Shown piece after piece: positions 1-6,252 of a DNA stretch of 64,000 bases. The position numbers and the translations under genes are program-made. The notes below the pieces were generated by a model, which worked only from the letters and a program-made list of their open reading frames with translations, did not search any database and was not told the DNA's origin. Each line of letters opens with the position of its first letter. Positions within the stretch are counted from its first letter, which is position 1. This DNA comes from Paraferrimonas sedimenticola (GTDB lineage: Bacteria > Pseudomonadota > Gammaproteobacteria > Enterobacterales > Shewanellaceae), in contig NZ_NRIR01000005.1 in NCBI RefSeq assembly GCF_002282855.1, positions 1-64,000 on the forward strand, read 5' to 3'.

Positions 1-122
1 CAGCGGTAGAAGCAGGCACTGCTAACACCATGCTCGCGGCATAGGTCTTGGACGGGAGTCCCTTGCTCAGCTTGTTTCAGTATCGCCAGGATCTGGCTAT
101 CCGTGAATCGTGATTTTTTCAT
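1..122 (-). CDS. IS3-family transposase OrfA, N-terminal part (runs off the window)
   Basis: Reading the minus strand from the ATG at 120-122 gives about 40 residues beginning MKKSRFTDSQILAILKQAE, followed by GTPVQDLCREHGVS and ACFYR. This is the helix-turn-helix start of the small OrfA protein of IS3-family elements, which binds the element ends and, after frameshifting into OrfB, forms the DDE transposase. A Shine-Dalgarno-like AGGAG lies 8 bases upstream. The gene continues beyond base 1, so OrfB and the far end are not visible. The neighbouring terminal sequence at 181-196 supports an IS end here. Confidence 0.85.
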   Translation of the reverse strand, partial: MKKSRFTDSQILAILKQAEQGTPVQDLCREHGVSSACFYR

Positions 123-180
123 TGCAGAATCTCCTGCGTTTTAAGATACGAGAAAATTCTACTTTTCGCTTCAGTTATTT

Positions 181-196
181 TGCGGGGGGATTACCA
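181..196 (-). repeat. Probable terminal end of the IS3-family element
   Basis: On the minus strand the sequence starts TGGTAATCCCCCCGCA, a TG-starting, C-rich end typical of IS3-family elements, 58 bases upstream of the OrfA start. Immediately outside it, an open reading frame with strong protein character resumes in the plus direction. That fits an insertion border at about 196/197. The other end is outside the window, so target duplication cannot be checked. Confidence 0.6.
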
Positions 197-197
197 T

Positions 198-356
198 ACT
201 ACGACCACCACAGGAGGAAGCGGCGGGGGCTTTCCGCCCGATAATGGGTTTGGTGAGCCGGGTGCCGGCGCAAGCTGCGGTAGAGTTATAAAATACAACA
301 CTTGTGCCTATGGTGAATGTGTGGACTCATTTATGTACTTGCCTTGTACACTTTGA
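198..356 (+). pseudogene. C-terminal fragment of a Gly-rich, Cys-containing protein cut by the IS
   Basis: From the IS border an open frame reads TTTTGGSGGGFPPDNGFGEP, then GAGASCGRVIKYNTCAYGEC, then VDSFMYLPCTL and a TGA stop at 354-356. The Thr/Gly-rich linker and four cysteines in the last 27 residues suggest the tail of an exported or surface protein with disulfides. No start codon lies between the IS end and this frame, so the upstream part was lost or sits across the IS. I do not recognise the family. The reading is direct; the idea that it is exported is inference. Confidence 0.55.
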
Positions 357-412
357 TTGGGAGCTATTTAAGTAGATACGAGATAAGTACATAGCATAAT
401 TGAGCTTGAAGA

Positions 413-437
413 CGGGGGCATCGCTCCCCGTTCTTAT
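413..437 (+). terminator. Weak hairpin after the truncated gene
   Basis: ACGGGG and CCCCGT pair around an 8-base loop, followed by a short TTCTTATTT tract. It is placed to terminate transcription of the truncated Gly-rich gene, but the T tract is poor. Confidence 0.3.
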
Positions 438-760
438 TTGGAGTTAAGCACTGATAATAATTCAGCCTGGACGAGATTGACGGTCATTAAAAACTGATAA
501 GATTTTCGAAACTCACCATGCAAATTAGAGATTTAGGCAGTTTTATTAGGTACGATTATTTTTTCGAATGGAATTGATGGGATTTATGATGACAGTAGTA
601 CCCAAGAAGACAACAGCCTTTAAGTATCACCCTGCAACTTCCAGCCACATGACAGATGGGGGGGTTAAGCGATTTAGTAGAACAAGCTTACCACCAACTG
701 CCGAGAGTCAGCCAAAGAACGTTTGTTATTCAGGGAGGGGAGCATGTAAGAGGATCGGGG

Positions 761-830
761 TGTTAATTTACATCCAAAACTGTTCCACTTCCACCCCCTA
801 ATTTGCAACGAAAAGTGAACCACTGAATTT
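761..830. mobile_element. Possible relic of an IS21-family terminus
   Basis: The stretch begins TGTTAATTTACATCC and contains GTTCCACTT and, 35 bases on, AAGTGAACC. Such inverted short words inside a TGT-starting end are characteristic of IS21-family termini. No istA or istB sequence is present, so this would be an orphan end. The match is from memory of the family pattern and is weak. Confidence 0.25.
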
Positions 831-939
831 GGTATCTTACGCTCGCAACAAACACTTCAAATAACCGATTTAATGCAAGATGGACTGAGACAGTGAATGA
901 CCGCTTCTGGCCGTTTTGTGCCGGTCGCGGTTGGCTAGA

Positions 940-1010
940 TTTCCGCTTTCGCGGAAATGACGGGCGTGGGGTTCGCGAGAATGACGGGCGTGGGATTCGC
1001 GGGAATGACG
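940..1010. repeat. REP-like hairpin followed by a 24-bp tandem repeat
   Basis: TTTCCGC (940-946) pairs with GCGGAAA (951-957) around a 4-base loop. It is followed by two 24-bp units (957-980 and 981-1004), both starting ATGACGGGCGTGGG and differing at only two or three positions, and a partial third unit at 1005. The words resemble the AATGACG/CGTCATT intergenic repeats spread through many proteobacterial genomes. In translation they yield spurious Pro/Arg-rich frames. Confidence 0.6.
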
Positions 1011-1120
1011 GCGGAGGGGCGCTCCAGAGAATAAGTGCGGCAATTACTAGTAGCTGACTCCATCCATTCCCCATGGCATACTCATGCCATTAGAAAAGCT
1101 AATCATACGGAATCCACACC

Positions 1121-2032
1121 ATGTCTCGCCGTCTTCCTCCGCTCAACGCAGTTAAAGCGTTTGAAGCGGCTGCGCGCCACCTTAGTTTCACTCGTGCAGC
1201 AGAAGAGTTATTTGTCACCCAAGCTGCGGTGAGCCATCAAATCAAAGGGCTTGAGGAGTATTTAGGCCTCAAGCTATTTCGTCGTAAAAACCGTGCCTTG
1301 CTGTTAACCGAAGAGGGACAGGCGTACTTTCTCGATATCAAAGACCTGTTCACTCAGTTGGCCGACGCCACCGAGCGCTTGTTGGCCCGCGGTGCCATTG
1401 GTGCGCTAACGGTTGCTATGCAGCCGAGTTTTGCGATTCAGTGGTTGGTGCCGCGATTGGCCAAGTTTTCCGAATCTCATCCAGATATCGACGTGCGTAT
1501 TAAGGCGGTGGATGCGGATGATGGCTACCTAGCGGACGACGTGGATGTTGCTATCTACTACGGTCGCGGCAAGTGGCCTGGAGTACACACGGTTAAGCTG
1601 CGTAACGAAGTGCTGATTCCCGTGTGCTCGCCAATGCTGCTTAACGGCCCAAAGCCCCTGACTCAGCCGGCAGATCTTAAACACCACACTTTGCTGCATG
1701 ACCTTAGCCGTAACGATTGGCGTGCCTGGTTCTTACAGCAAGGTATTAAGGATGTGAACGTCAACCAAGGGCCGATTTTCAGTCACTCCTCACTGGTATT
1801 GCAAGCGGCGGCACACGGTCAGGGTGTGGCGTTGGGCTACAGCGTTTTGGCTCAGCCAGAAATCAGTGCAGGGCGTTTGGTGATGCCTTTTAACGAAGTG
1901 CTACTTAGCCGCGACGCCTACTACTTGGTATGCGAAGAATCCCAAGCCGAACTAGGTAAAATCGCCGCCTTTAGAGATTGGATGGTCAGTATGTTCCACG
2001 AAGAGGCGGCCAATGACAGACTTGGCGGATAA
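1121..2032 (+). CDS. gcvA: Glycine cleavage system transcriptional activator GcvA (LysR family)
   Basis: This 303-residue LysR-type regulator starts MSRRLPPLNAVKAFEAAARH and has the N-terminal winged helix-turn-helix (about 5-65, with FTRAAEELFVTQAAVSHQIK) followed by a periplasmic-binding-like effector domain (about 90-295). GcvA proteins activate or repress the glycine cleavage genes together with GcvR. Length, sequence and context match, since gcvA-ygdD-rlmM is the E. coli order. Its last 20 bases overlap the next gene. No gcvTHP genes lie in the window, although a GcvR-like gene is at 29638-30135. Confidence 0.9.
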   Translation: MSRRLPPLNAVKAFEAAARHLSFTRAAEELFVTQAAVSHQIKGLEEYLGLKLFRRKNRALLLTEEGQAYFLDIKDLFTQLADATERLLARGAIGALTVAMQPSFAIQWLVPRLAKFSESHPDIDVRIKAVDADDGYLADDVDVAIYYGRGKWPGVHTVKLRNEVLIPVCSPMLLNGPKPLTQPADLKHHTLLHDLSRNDWRAWFLQQGIKDVNVNQGPIFSHSSLVLQAAAHGQGVALGYSVLAQPEISAGRLVMPFNEVLLSRDAYYLVCEESQAELGKIAAFRDWMVSMFHEEAANDRLGG

Positions 2033-2654
2033 GGCGCTCACCTACTTTCCAGCGCAAAACCCATGGTGCCTAATGTTGCTTGCTCATGGCTCGGGGGCAG
2101 GGCGTAAGCACGCCACCATGGTGAGTTTGGCAGAAGAGTTAAGCGAGCAAGGTATCGAGGTCGTCAGCTTTGATTTCGACTACATGCAGCTCATTGAAAA
2201 AACTGGCAAGCGTCGCCCGCCGCCAAGGTTGCCTAAGCTCATCGAGGAAATGACTCAAAGAGTATTATCCTTGCCTCGCGATTTACCCTTGCTGGTGGGC
2301 GGCAAGTCCATGGGTGGGCGAGTTGCAGCCAGTTTGCTCGCGCAGCCCGAGCTGAATCTCGCGGGAGCTGTGGGCTTTGGCTATCCCTTTTTGCCGCCCA
2401 AATCCAAGCAAGCCCCTCGCCTGGAGCCCTTGCAACAGGCCAAGGGGCCGCTGTTGATTCTGCAAGGCGAGCGTGACCCCTTTGGTAACTCACAGACCCT
2501 TCCTGAGTGGGATATTGGCCAAGCAGAATTACAATGGCTAACCGATGCCGATCACGATTTTCACCCAAGAAAGCGCAGCGGCCTGACTCAATCGGATATT
2601 CTTCGCCAAGCGGCTGAGGCTACACAAGCCTATTTCAAGCCTAAACTCACATAA
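2013..2654 (+). CDS. Alpha/beta hydrolase of the KANL3/Tex30 type
   Basis: The 213-residue protein has an alpha/beta-hydrolase pattern: LLAHGSGAG near residue 25 (oxyanion-loop side), the nucleophile elbow GGKSMGGR with Ser99, an acid in QGERDPFG, and a histidine in DADHDFHP. These would form the Ser-Asp-His triad of a small serine hydrolase of unknown substrate. It overlaps gcvA by 20 bases and precedes ygdD by 14, so it is probably cotranscribed with them. It is an insertion relative to the E. coli gcvA-ygdD pair. Confidence 0.75.
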   Translation: MTDLADKALTYFPAQNPWCLMLLAHGSGAGRKHATMVSLAEELSEQGIEVVSFDFDYMQLIEKTGKRRPPPRLPKLIEEMTQRVLSLPRDLPLLVGGKSMGGRVAASLLAQPELNLAGAVGFGYPFLPPKSKQAPRLEPLQQAKGPLLILQGERDPFGNSQTLPEWDIGQAELQWLTDADHDFHPRKRSGLTQSDILRQAAEATQAYFKPKLT

Positions 2655-2668
2655 GGAATCTGTTACCG

Positions 2669-3055
2669 ATGAAATACATTATTGCTTGGGCTTGTTTGTT
2701 TGGCGCCAGCGCGGTTGGGCTGGGTGCCTATGGTTCGCACGGGCTCACTCAATACGCCAGTCCTGAGCTGGTGGCACGCTTTAACCTTGGGGTTGAGTAC
2801 CAGTTTTATCATGCCTTTGCCTTGCTAGCCTGTGGATTGGCTTGGACGAAGGCACAGCGGGCTCTACTTGGTGCGGCAGTTGCTTTATTCAGTTTCGGCA
2901 TCTTTGCCTTTAGCGGCACCTTGTACCACTACGCCATTACCGGTGTGAAAGCCTTTGGACCGGTCACTCCGATTGGCGGCAGCGCGATGATCCTAGCTTG
3001 GTTACTCTTTGGTTTGGCTATACTTATCGGCGATCGCCAGCGCGCAAATGGTTAG
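2669..3055 (+). CDS. ygdD: DUF423 inner-membrane protein (YgdD)
   Basis: A 128-residue, very hydrophobic protein with four predicted membrane segments (about 1-20, 42-62, 68-88, 100-120). The first carries GASAVGLGAYGSHGL, and FNLGVEYQFYHAFALL follows, both hallmarks of the DUF423 family. Function is not established. The place between gcvA and rlmM is conserved in enterics, which supports the assignment. Confidence 0.85.
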   Translation: MKYIIAWACLFGASAVGLGAYGSHGLTQYASPELVARFNLGVEYQFYHAFALLACGLAWTKAQRALLGAAVALFSFGIFAFSGTLYHYAITGVKAFGPVTPIGGSAMILAWLLFGLAILIGDRQRANG

Positions 3056-3133
3056 CCGCAATCGCGCCTTGAGGGCGAAGACAAACTTGGGCACAATGGC
3101 GCCCGTTTCGAGCAAATCTGAGTAATCGACCCA

Positions 3134-4228
3134 ATGACAGCTGAACTGAATCAAGTCTTATTGTTATGCCGACCAGGCTACGAAAAAGAATGCGCCGCAG
3201 AAATTCAGGATCGCGCCAGCGATCTGGAGATCTTTGGCTACCCTCAGACTCAGCTCAATCAAGGCTATGTGACTTACCAGTGCTATCAAAGCGGCGACGC
3301 TGAGCGTCTGGTGAGTGATATTGCGCTGTCCAGCCTAGTCTTTGCCCGCCAGTGGTTTGTCTGCGGTGCCATGCTCAAAGATTTACCAGAAGACGATCGC
3401 ATCAGCCCAATCTTGGCGGCGCTCGAGAGTGTCACTAAAGCCGGTGAGCTTCGAGTTGAAACACCGGATAATGACGATGCTAAGCAATTGTCTAAGTTTT
3501 GCCGCAAGTTCACCGTGCCTTTGCGTCAGGCACTGCGCAGTAGCGGTCAGCTGCTCAAAAAAGAAAACCCCAAGCGTCCGGTAATTCATGTGCTGTTTGT
3601 AGCACCGGGACAAGCTTTTGCTGGTTACTCGCTGACTAATAACAATTCGCCTCATCCCATGGGCATTTTGCGTCTGCGTCAGCCTAGCGACGCGCCAAGT
3701 CGCTCGTCGCTAAAGCTCGAAGAGTCCTTTCAGACCTTTATTCCCAAGGACGAGCACGAAACTCGTTTAGCTTCTGGCCTGAATGGGGTGGATCTAGGCG
3801 CATGTCCTGGCGGTTGGACTTATCAGTTGGTGCGTCGTGGCATGATGGTATCGGCGGTGGATCACGGCAGTATGGCCGAGTCATTGATGCAAACCGGTCA
3901 GGTGAAGCATTACGCCGAAGACGGATTCCGTTTCGAGCCCCCGCGCAAAAACATCTATTGGTTGGTGTGTGACATGGTGGACAAGCCAGCTCGCGTGGCA
4001 GAGTTGATGGAACAGTGGGCGATTGCCGGTTGGTTTGTCGAGGCTATCTTCAACCTAAAGCTGCCAATGAAGGCGCGCTACAAAGAAGTGATGCAAGTGC
4101 TGGAAACCATGGAAGCGGTACTGAGTGAAAACGGTCTTTCTGGCTTTAAAGTGCAGTGTAAACACCTATACCACGACCGGGATGAAGTCACTGTGCACTT
4201 AGATCTTCGAGAGGCAAAACGTCGATAA
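3134..4228 (+). CDS. rlmM: 23S rRNA 2'-O-ribose C2498 methyltransferase RlmM
   Basis: The 364-residue product has the N-terminal THUMP-like region ([16 protein letters not shown] at about 8-23) and a C-terminal Rossmann methyltransferase with the SAM-binding signature [16 protein letters not shown] (about 222-237). A catalytic Lys-Asp-Lys-Glu style set is expected from the RrmJ-like fold. RlmM methylates C2498 of 23S rRNA before subunit assembly. It ends the gcvA-ygdD-rlmM cluster and is followed by a hairpin shared with a convergent gene. Confidence 0.92.
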   Translation: MTAELNQVLLLCRPGYEKECAAEIQDRASDLEIFGYPQTQLNQGYVTYQCYQSGDAERLVSDIALSSLVFARQWFVCGAMLKDLPEDDRISPILAALESVTKAGELRVETPDNDDAKQLSKFCRKFTVPLRQALRSSGQLLKKENPKRPVIHVLFVAPGQAFAGYSLTNNNSPHPMGILRLRQPSDAPSRSSLKLEESFQTFIPKDEHETRLASGLNGVDLGACPGGWTYQLVRRGMMVSAVDHGSMAESLMQTGQVKHYAEDGFRFEPPRKNIYWLVCDMVDKPARVAELMEQWAIAGWFVEAIFNLKLPMKARYKEVMQVLETMEAVLSENGLSGFKVQCKHLYHDRDEVTVHLDLREAKRR

Positions 4229-4257
4229 ATACCGCTTTAGGGGTATATAAACGTAAT

Positions 4258-4285
4258 AAAGGCCAGATTGGGCAATCTGACCTTT
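4258..4285. terminator. Hairpin between convergent rlmM and the lipoprotein gene
   Basis: AAAGG-CAGATT and AATCTG-CCTTT form a stem with one internal mismatch around GGGC. The following T tract is short on both strands, so efficiency is uncertain. Confidence 0.5.
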
Positions 4286-4408
4286 ACTATTTACGGGATT
4301 TCTATCTCAAAAGCTAGATCTTGAAGGGCAGTCAATTGCTAACTTTCGAGACTATTGTTACTGAATTGAGATCCCTCTGTACAGGAAAATTTAACAAAAT
4401 TTTCACGC

Positions 4409-4831
4409 TTATTGATCTATGTCAAGCGAACTTGAGTAGGGGCAAGATTGCTCCAAGTTTCTGTGTTGACAATCCCGCTCGATAGTTTCTGCTACCATGC
4501 GGATCGCAAGGTCCCCCCAACGCCCGTCTTTAGCGTACATTGAAAGCCATTGTCCTTTGCCTTCATAGCTGTGCAAATACACTTCTACTGGGCTTCTGCG
4601 AGTTTTTAACCAAATCGAACGGCTGTCGTGGTGGGCTGCGTCGACTTGAATTCTAGGATCGCTTGTTAGCGCTTGCACTATATGACCAAAACGCTGGTCA
4701 GAATCGCCTTGTAGCCAGATCAGATGTTGACTGGTCAACTGCGGGTTAGTCTGAGTACCAGTGGGAGCTTTGGGTTGACTAGCACAGCCAATGATAAGCA
4801 ATGAAATAGCTAGAAGAGATGCGACGCGCAC
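4409..4831 (-). CDS. Small predicted lipoprotein, function unknown
   Basis: The 140-residue protein opens with a type II signal peptide (MRVASLLAISLLIIGC, lipobox Cys16), so it is probably acylated and anchored in an envelope membrane. The mature part contains HLIWLQGDSDQRFGHIVQAL and two further cysteines near the C-terminus (ERDCQHRNLEQSC) that could form a disulfide. I recognise no family. It stands alone on the minus strand, downstream of isocitrate dehydrogenase but separated from it by a terminator. Confidence 0.65.
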   Translation of the reverse strand: MRVASLLAISLLIIGCASQPKAPTGTQTNPQLTSQHLIWLQGDSDQRFGHIVQALTSDPRIQVDAAHHDSRSIWLKTRRSPVEVYLHSYEGKGQWLSMYAKDGRWGDLAIRMVAETIERDCQHRNLEQSCPYSSSLDIDQ

Positions 4832-4906
4832 GCTTAAAAACCTTTAAAAAGACAGATAAGCAGCATCTTAGTGGAAACTAGTTGAATATTAGCTAAACAG
4901 AATGTA

Positions 4907-4932
4907 AAAACTCGCCCAAAAGGGCGAGTTTT
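4907..4932 (-). terminator. Terminator of the isocitrate dehydrogenase gene
   Basis: AAAACTCGCCC and GGGCGAGTTTT form a perfect 11-bp stem with a 4-base loop just past the stop codon of the minus-strand gene, ending in a T run on that strand. The A/T flanks make it plausible in both directions. Confidence 0.85.
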
Positions 4933-4948
4933 CGAGTTTTATGCTGGA

Positions 4949-5956
4949 TTAAAGACGTTCCAGAACCGCTTGGGTGAAGTCAGTGGTGCCGTGGCTGCCA
5001 CCTAAGTCACGAGTGGTGCGATCGCCTTCAGCGATTACCGCTGAAATTGCACTGCGAATGGCTTCCGCTTTGTCGGCCATGCCCAAGTACTCCAGCATCT
5101 GAATAGAGGCTAGGATCACCGAGGTTGGGTTGGCAAGGTTCTTACCTGCAATATCAGGGGCACTGCCGTGTACCGCTTCGAAAATCGCGGCATCTTTGCC
5201 GATATTGGCGCCAGGGGCCATGCCCAAACCGCCAACTAGACCGGCACACAAGTCTGACAGAATGTCACCGAATAAGTTGGTGGTAACAATCACGTCGAAC
5301 TGTTCTGGATTCATCACCAACTTCATGCAGGTCGCATCAACGATCATTTCGTCGCTTTGGATGTCAGGGTAGCGCTCAGCTACTTCACGGGCCACGTCCA
5401 AGAACAGACCTGAAGTTGACTTCATGATGTTGGCTTTGTGAACTGCGGTTACCTTTTTACGACCTTCCTTGCGAGCCAGTTCGTAGGCAAAAGTCACAAT
5501 GCGCTCGGCACCTTCACGAGTGATAACACTCATGGCTTCTGCTGAACGGCCATCTTCAGATACCTTTTGACCCAAGCCTGAGTACATACCTTCGGTGTTT
5601 TCACGGATGGTAATGATGTCGATGTTCTCGTAACGGGCTTGAGTACCGGCAAACGACAATACTGGGCGTACGTTGGCGTACAAGTTGAAGCGCTTGCGCA
5701 GAGTCACGTTGATAGAAGTGAAGCCACCGCCAACTGGAGTGGTCAGTGGGCCTTTGAGAGTGACTTGGTTTTTCTCAATCAGATCTAAAGTGCGCTGTGG
5801 CAGAAGTTCGCCGTGTTTTTCTAATGCGGTCAGGCCGGCGTCGGCGAATTCGTATTCGAAGTCACAGCCAACCTTATCAAGAATTTGCAGGGCAGAATCA
5901 ATAATGCTTGGGCCAATGCCGTCACCAGGTAGGACGGTAATTTTACGAGTTCCCAT
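4949..5956 (-). CDS. NAD-dependent isocitrate dehydrogenase (isocitrate/isopropylmalate dehydrogenase family)
   Basis: The 335-residue enzyme belongs to the metal-dependent decarboxylating dehydrogenases: ITVLPGDGIGPSIID at the start, the substrate loop TSINVTLRKRFNLYANVRPV (about 79-98), the catalytic region ENTEGMYSGLG and NLFGDILSDLCAGLVGGLG, and the coenzyme loop EAVHGSAPDIAGKNLANPTS. Length and sequence match the short IDH3-like enzymes that act as the TCA-cycle isocitrate dehydrogenase in Shewanella, rather than the 416-residue NADP enzyme of E. coli. AAGGA lies 7 bases before the start. It competes with isocitrate lyase (46938-48233) for isocitrate. Confidence 0.85.
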   Translation of the reverse strand: MGTRKITVLPGDGIGPSIIDSALQILDKVGCDFEYEFADAGLTALEKHGELLPQRTLDLIEKNQVTLKGPLTTPVGGGFTSINVTLRKRFNLYANVRPVLSFAGTQARYENIDIITIRENTEGMYSGLGQKVSEDGRSAEAMSVITREGAERIVTFAYELARKEGRKKVTAVHKANIMKSTSGLFLDVAREVAERYPDIQSDEMIVDATCMKLVMNPEQFDVIVTTNLFGDILSDLCAGLVGGLGMAPGANIGKDAAIFEAVHGSAPDIAGKNLANPTSVILASIQMLEYLGMADKAEAIRSAISAVIAEGDRTTRDLGGSHGTTDFTQAVLERL

Positions 5957-6252
5957 AGAGAATCCTTTGTTATTTTAACGCCTTAGCGTTTCTTTCTTAG
6001 CGCTTTGACGAATTCATTCGACGCCACCGCGCGATTATTTTGAGTGCCCCAAGTGTAGAACAATTGCAGGGGGATGCTTGAGGTGCGGGTATTGTAATGG
6101 TTTTGTAAGGGAATTTGTAGTTTTAGAGAGTTTGCTCACGTTTTTACTTAAAGATGTGATTAAATCAAACAAACTCTGTAAGACTATGGCTGGCTAGCGC
6201 GCCTGTGCTGGCCTAATGATAACGAACGATAACAATAAACTCAGGAGTCGCC

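Larger units (their letters stand above)
357..1120. other. Decayed intergenic region with IS debris, no convincing gene
   Basis: No frame here shows a credible protein. At 518-577 a 19-codon frame (MQIRDLGSFIRYDYFFEWN) resembles the first residues of HipB/XRE-type regulators and then stops, so it may be a remnant. At 761 a sequence starting TGTTAATTTACATCC, followed by paired GTTCCACTT and AAGTGAACC words, resembles the ends of IS21-family elements. At 940-1010 there is a hairpin plus a short tandem repeat. The region reads as a place where mobile DNA has come and gone. Confidence 0.5.

Noticed and set aside
568-801. 77-codon frame on the plus strand in the decayed stretch
   Set aside because: No family resemblance, no ribosome binding site, and its end runs through a possible IS terminus.
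957-1010. Short direct repeats that could be mistaken for a CRISPR array
   Set aside because: The units abut without unique spacers and no cas genes are nearby.
763-1074. 103-codon frame on the minus strand
   Set aside because: Its Pro/Arg-rich middle (PRPSFSRTPRPSFPRK) is a translation of the 24-bp repeat, not a protein.
6130-6190. TGATTAAATCA palindrome between isocitrate dehydrogenase and the S9 peptidase, considered as an FNR or CRP site
   Set aside because: The arm spacing does not fit either consensus, so no factor can be named.
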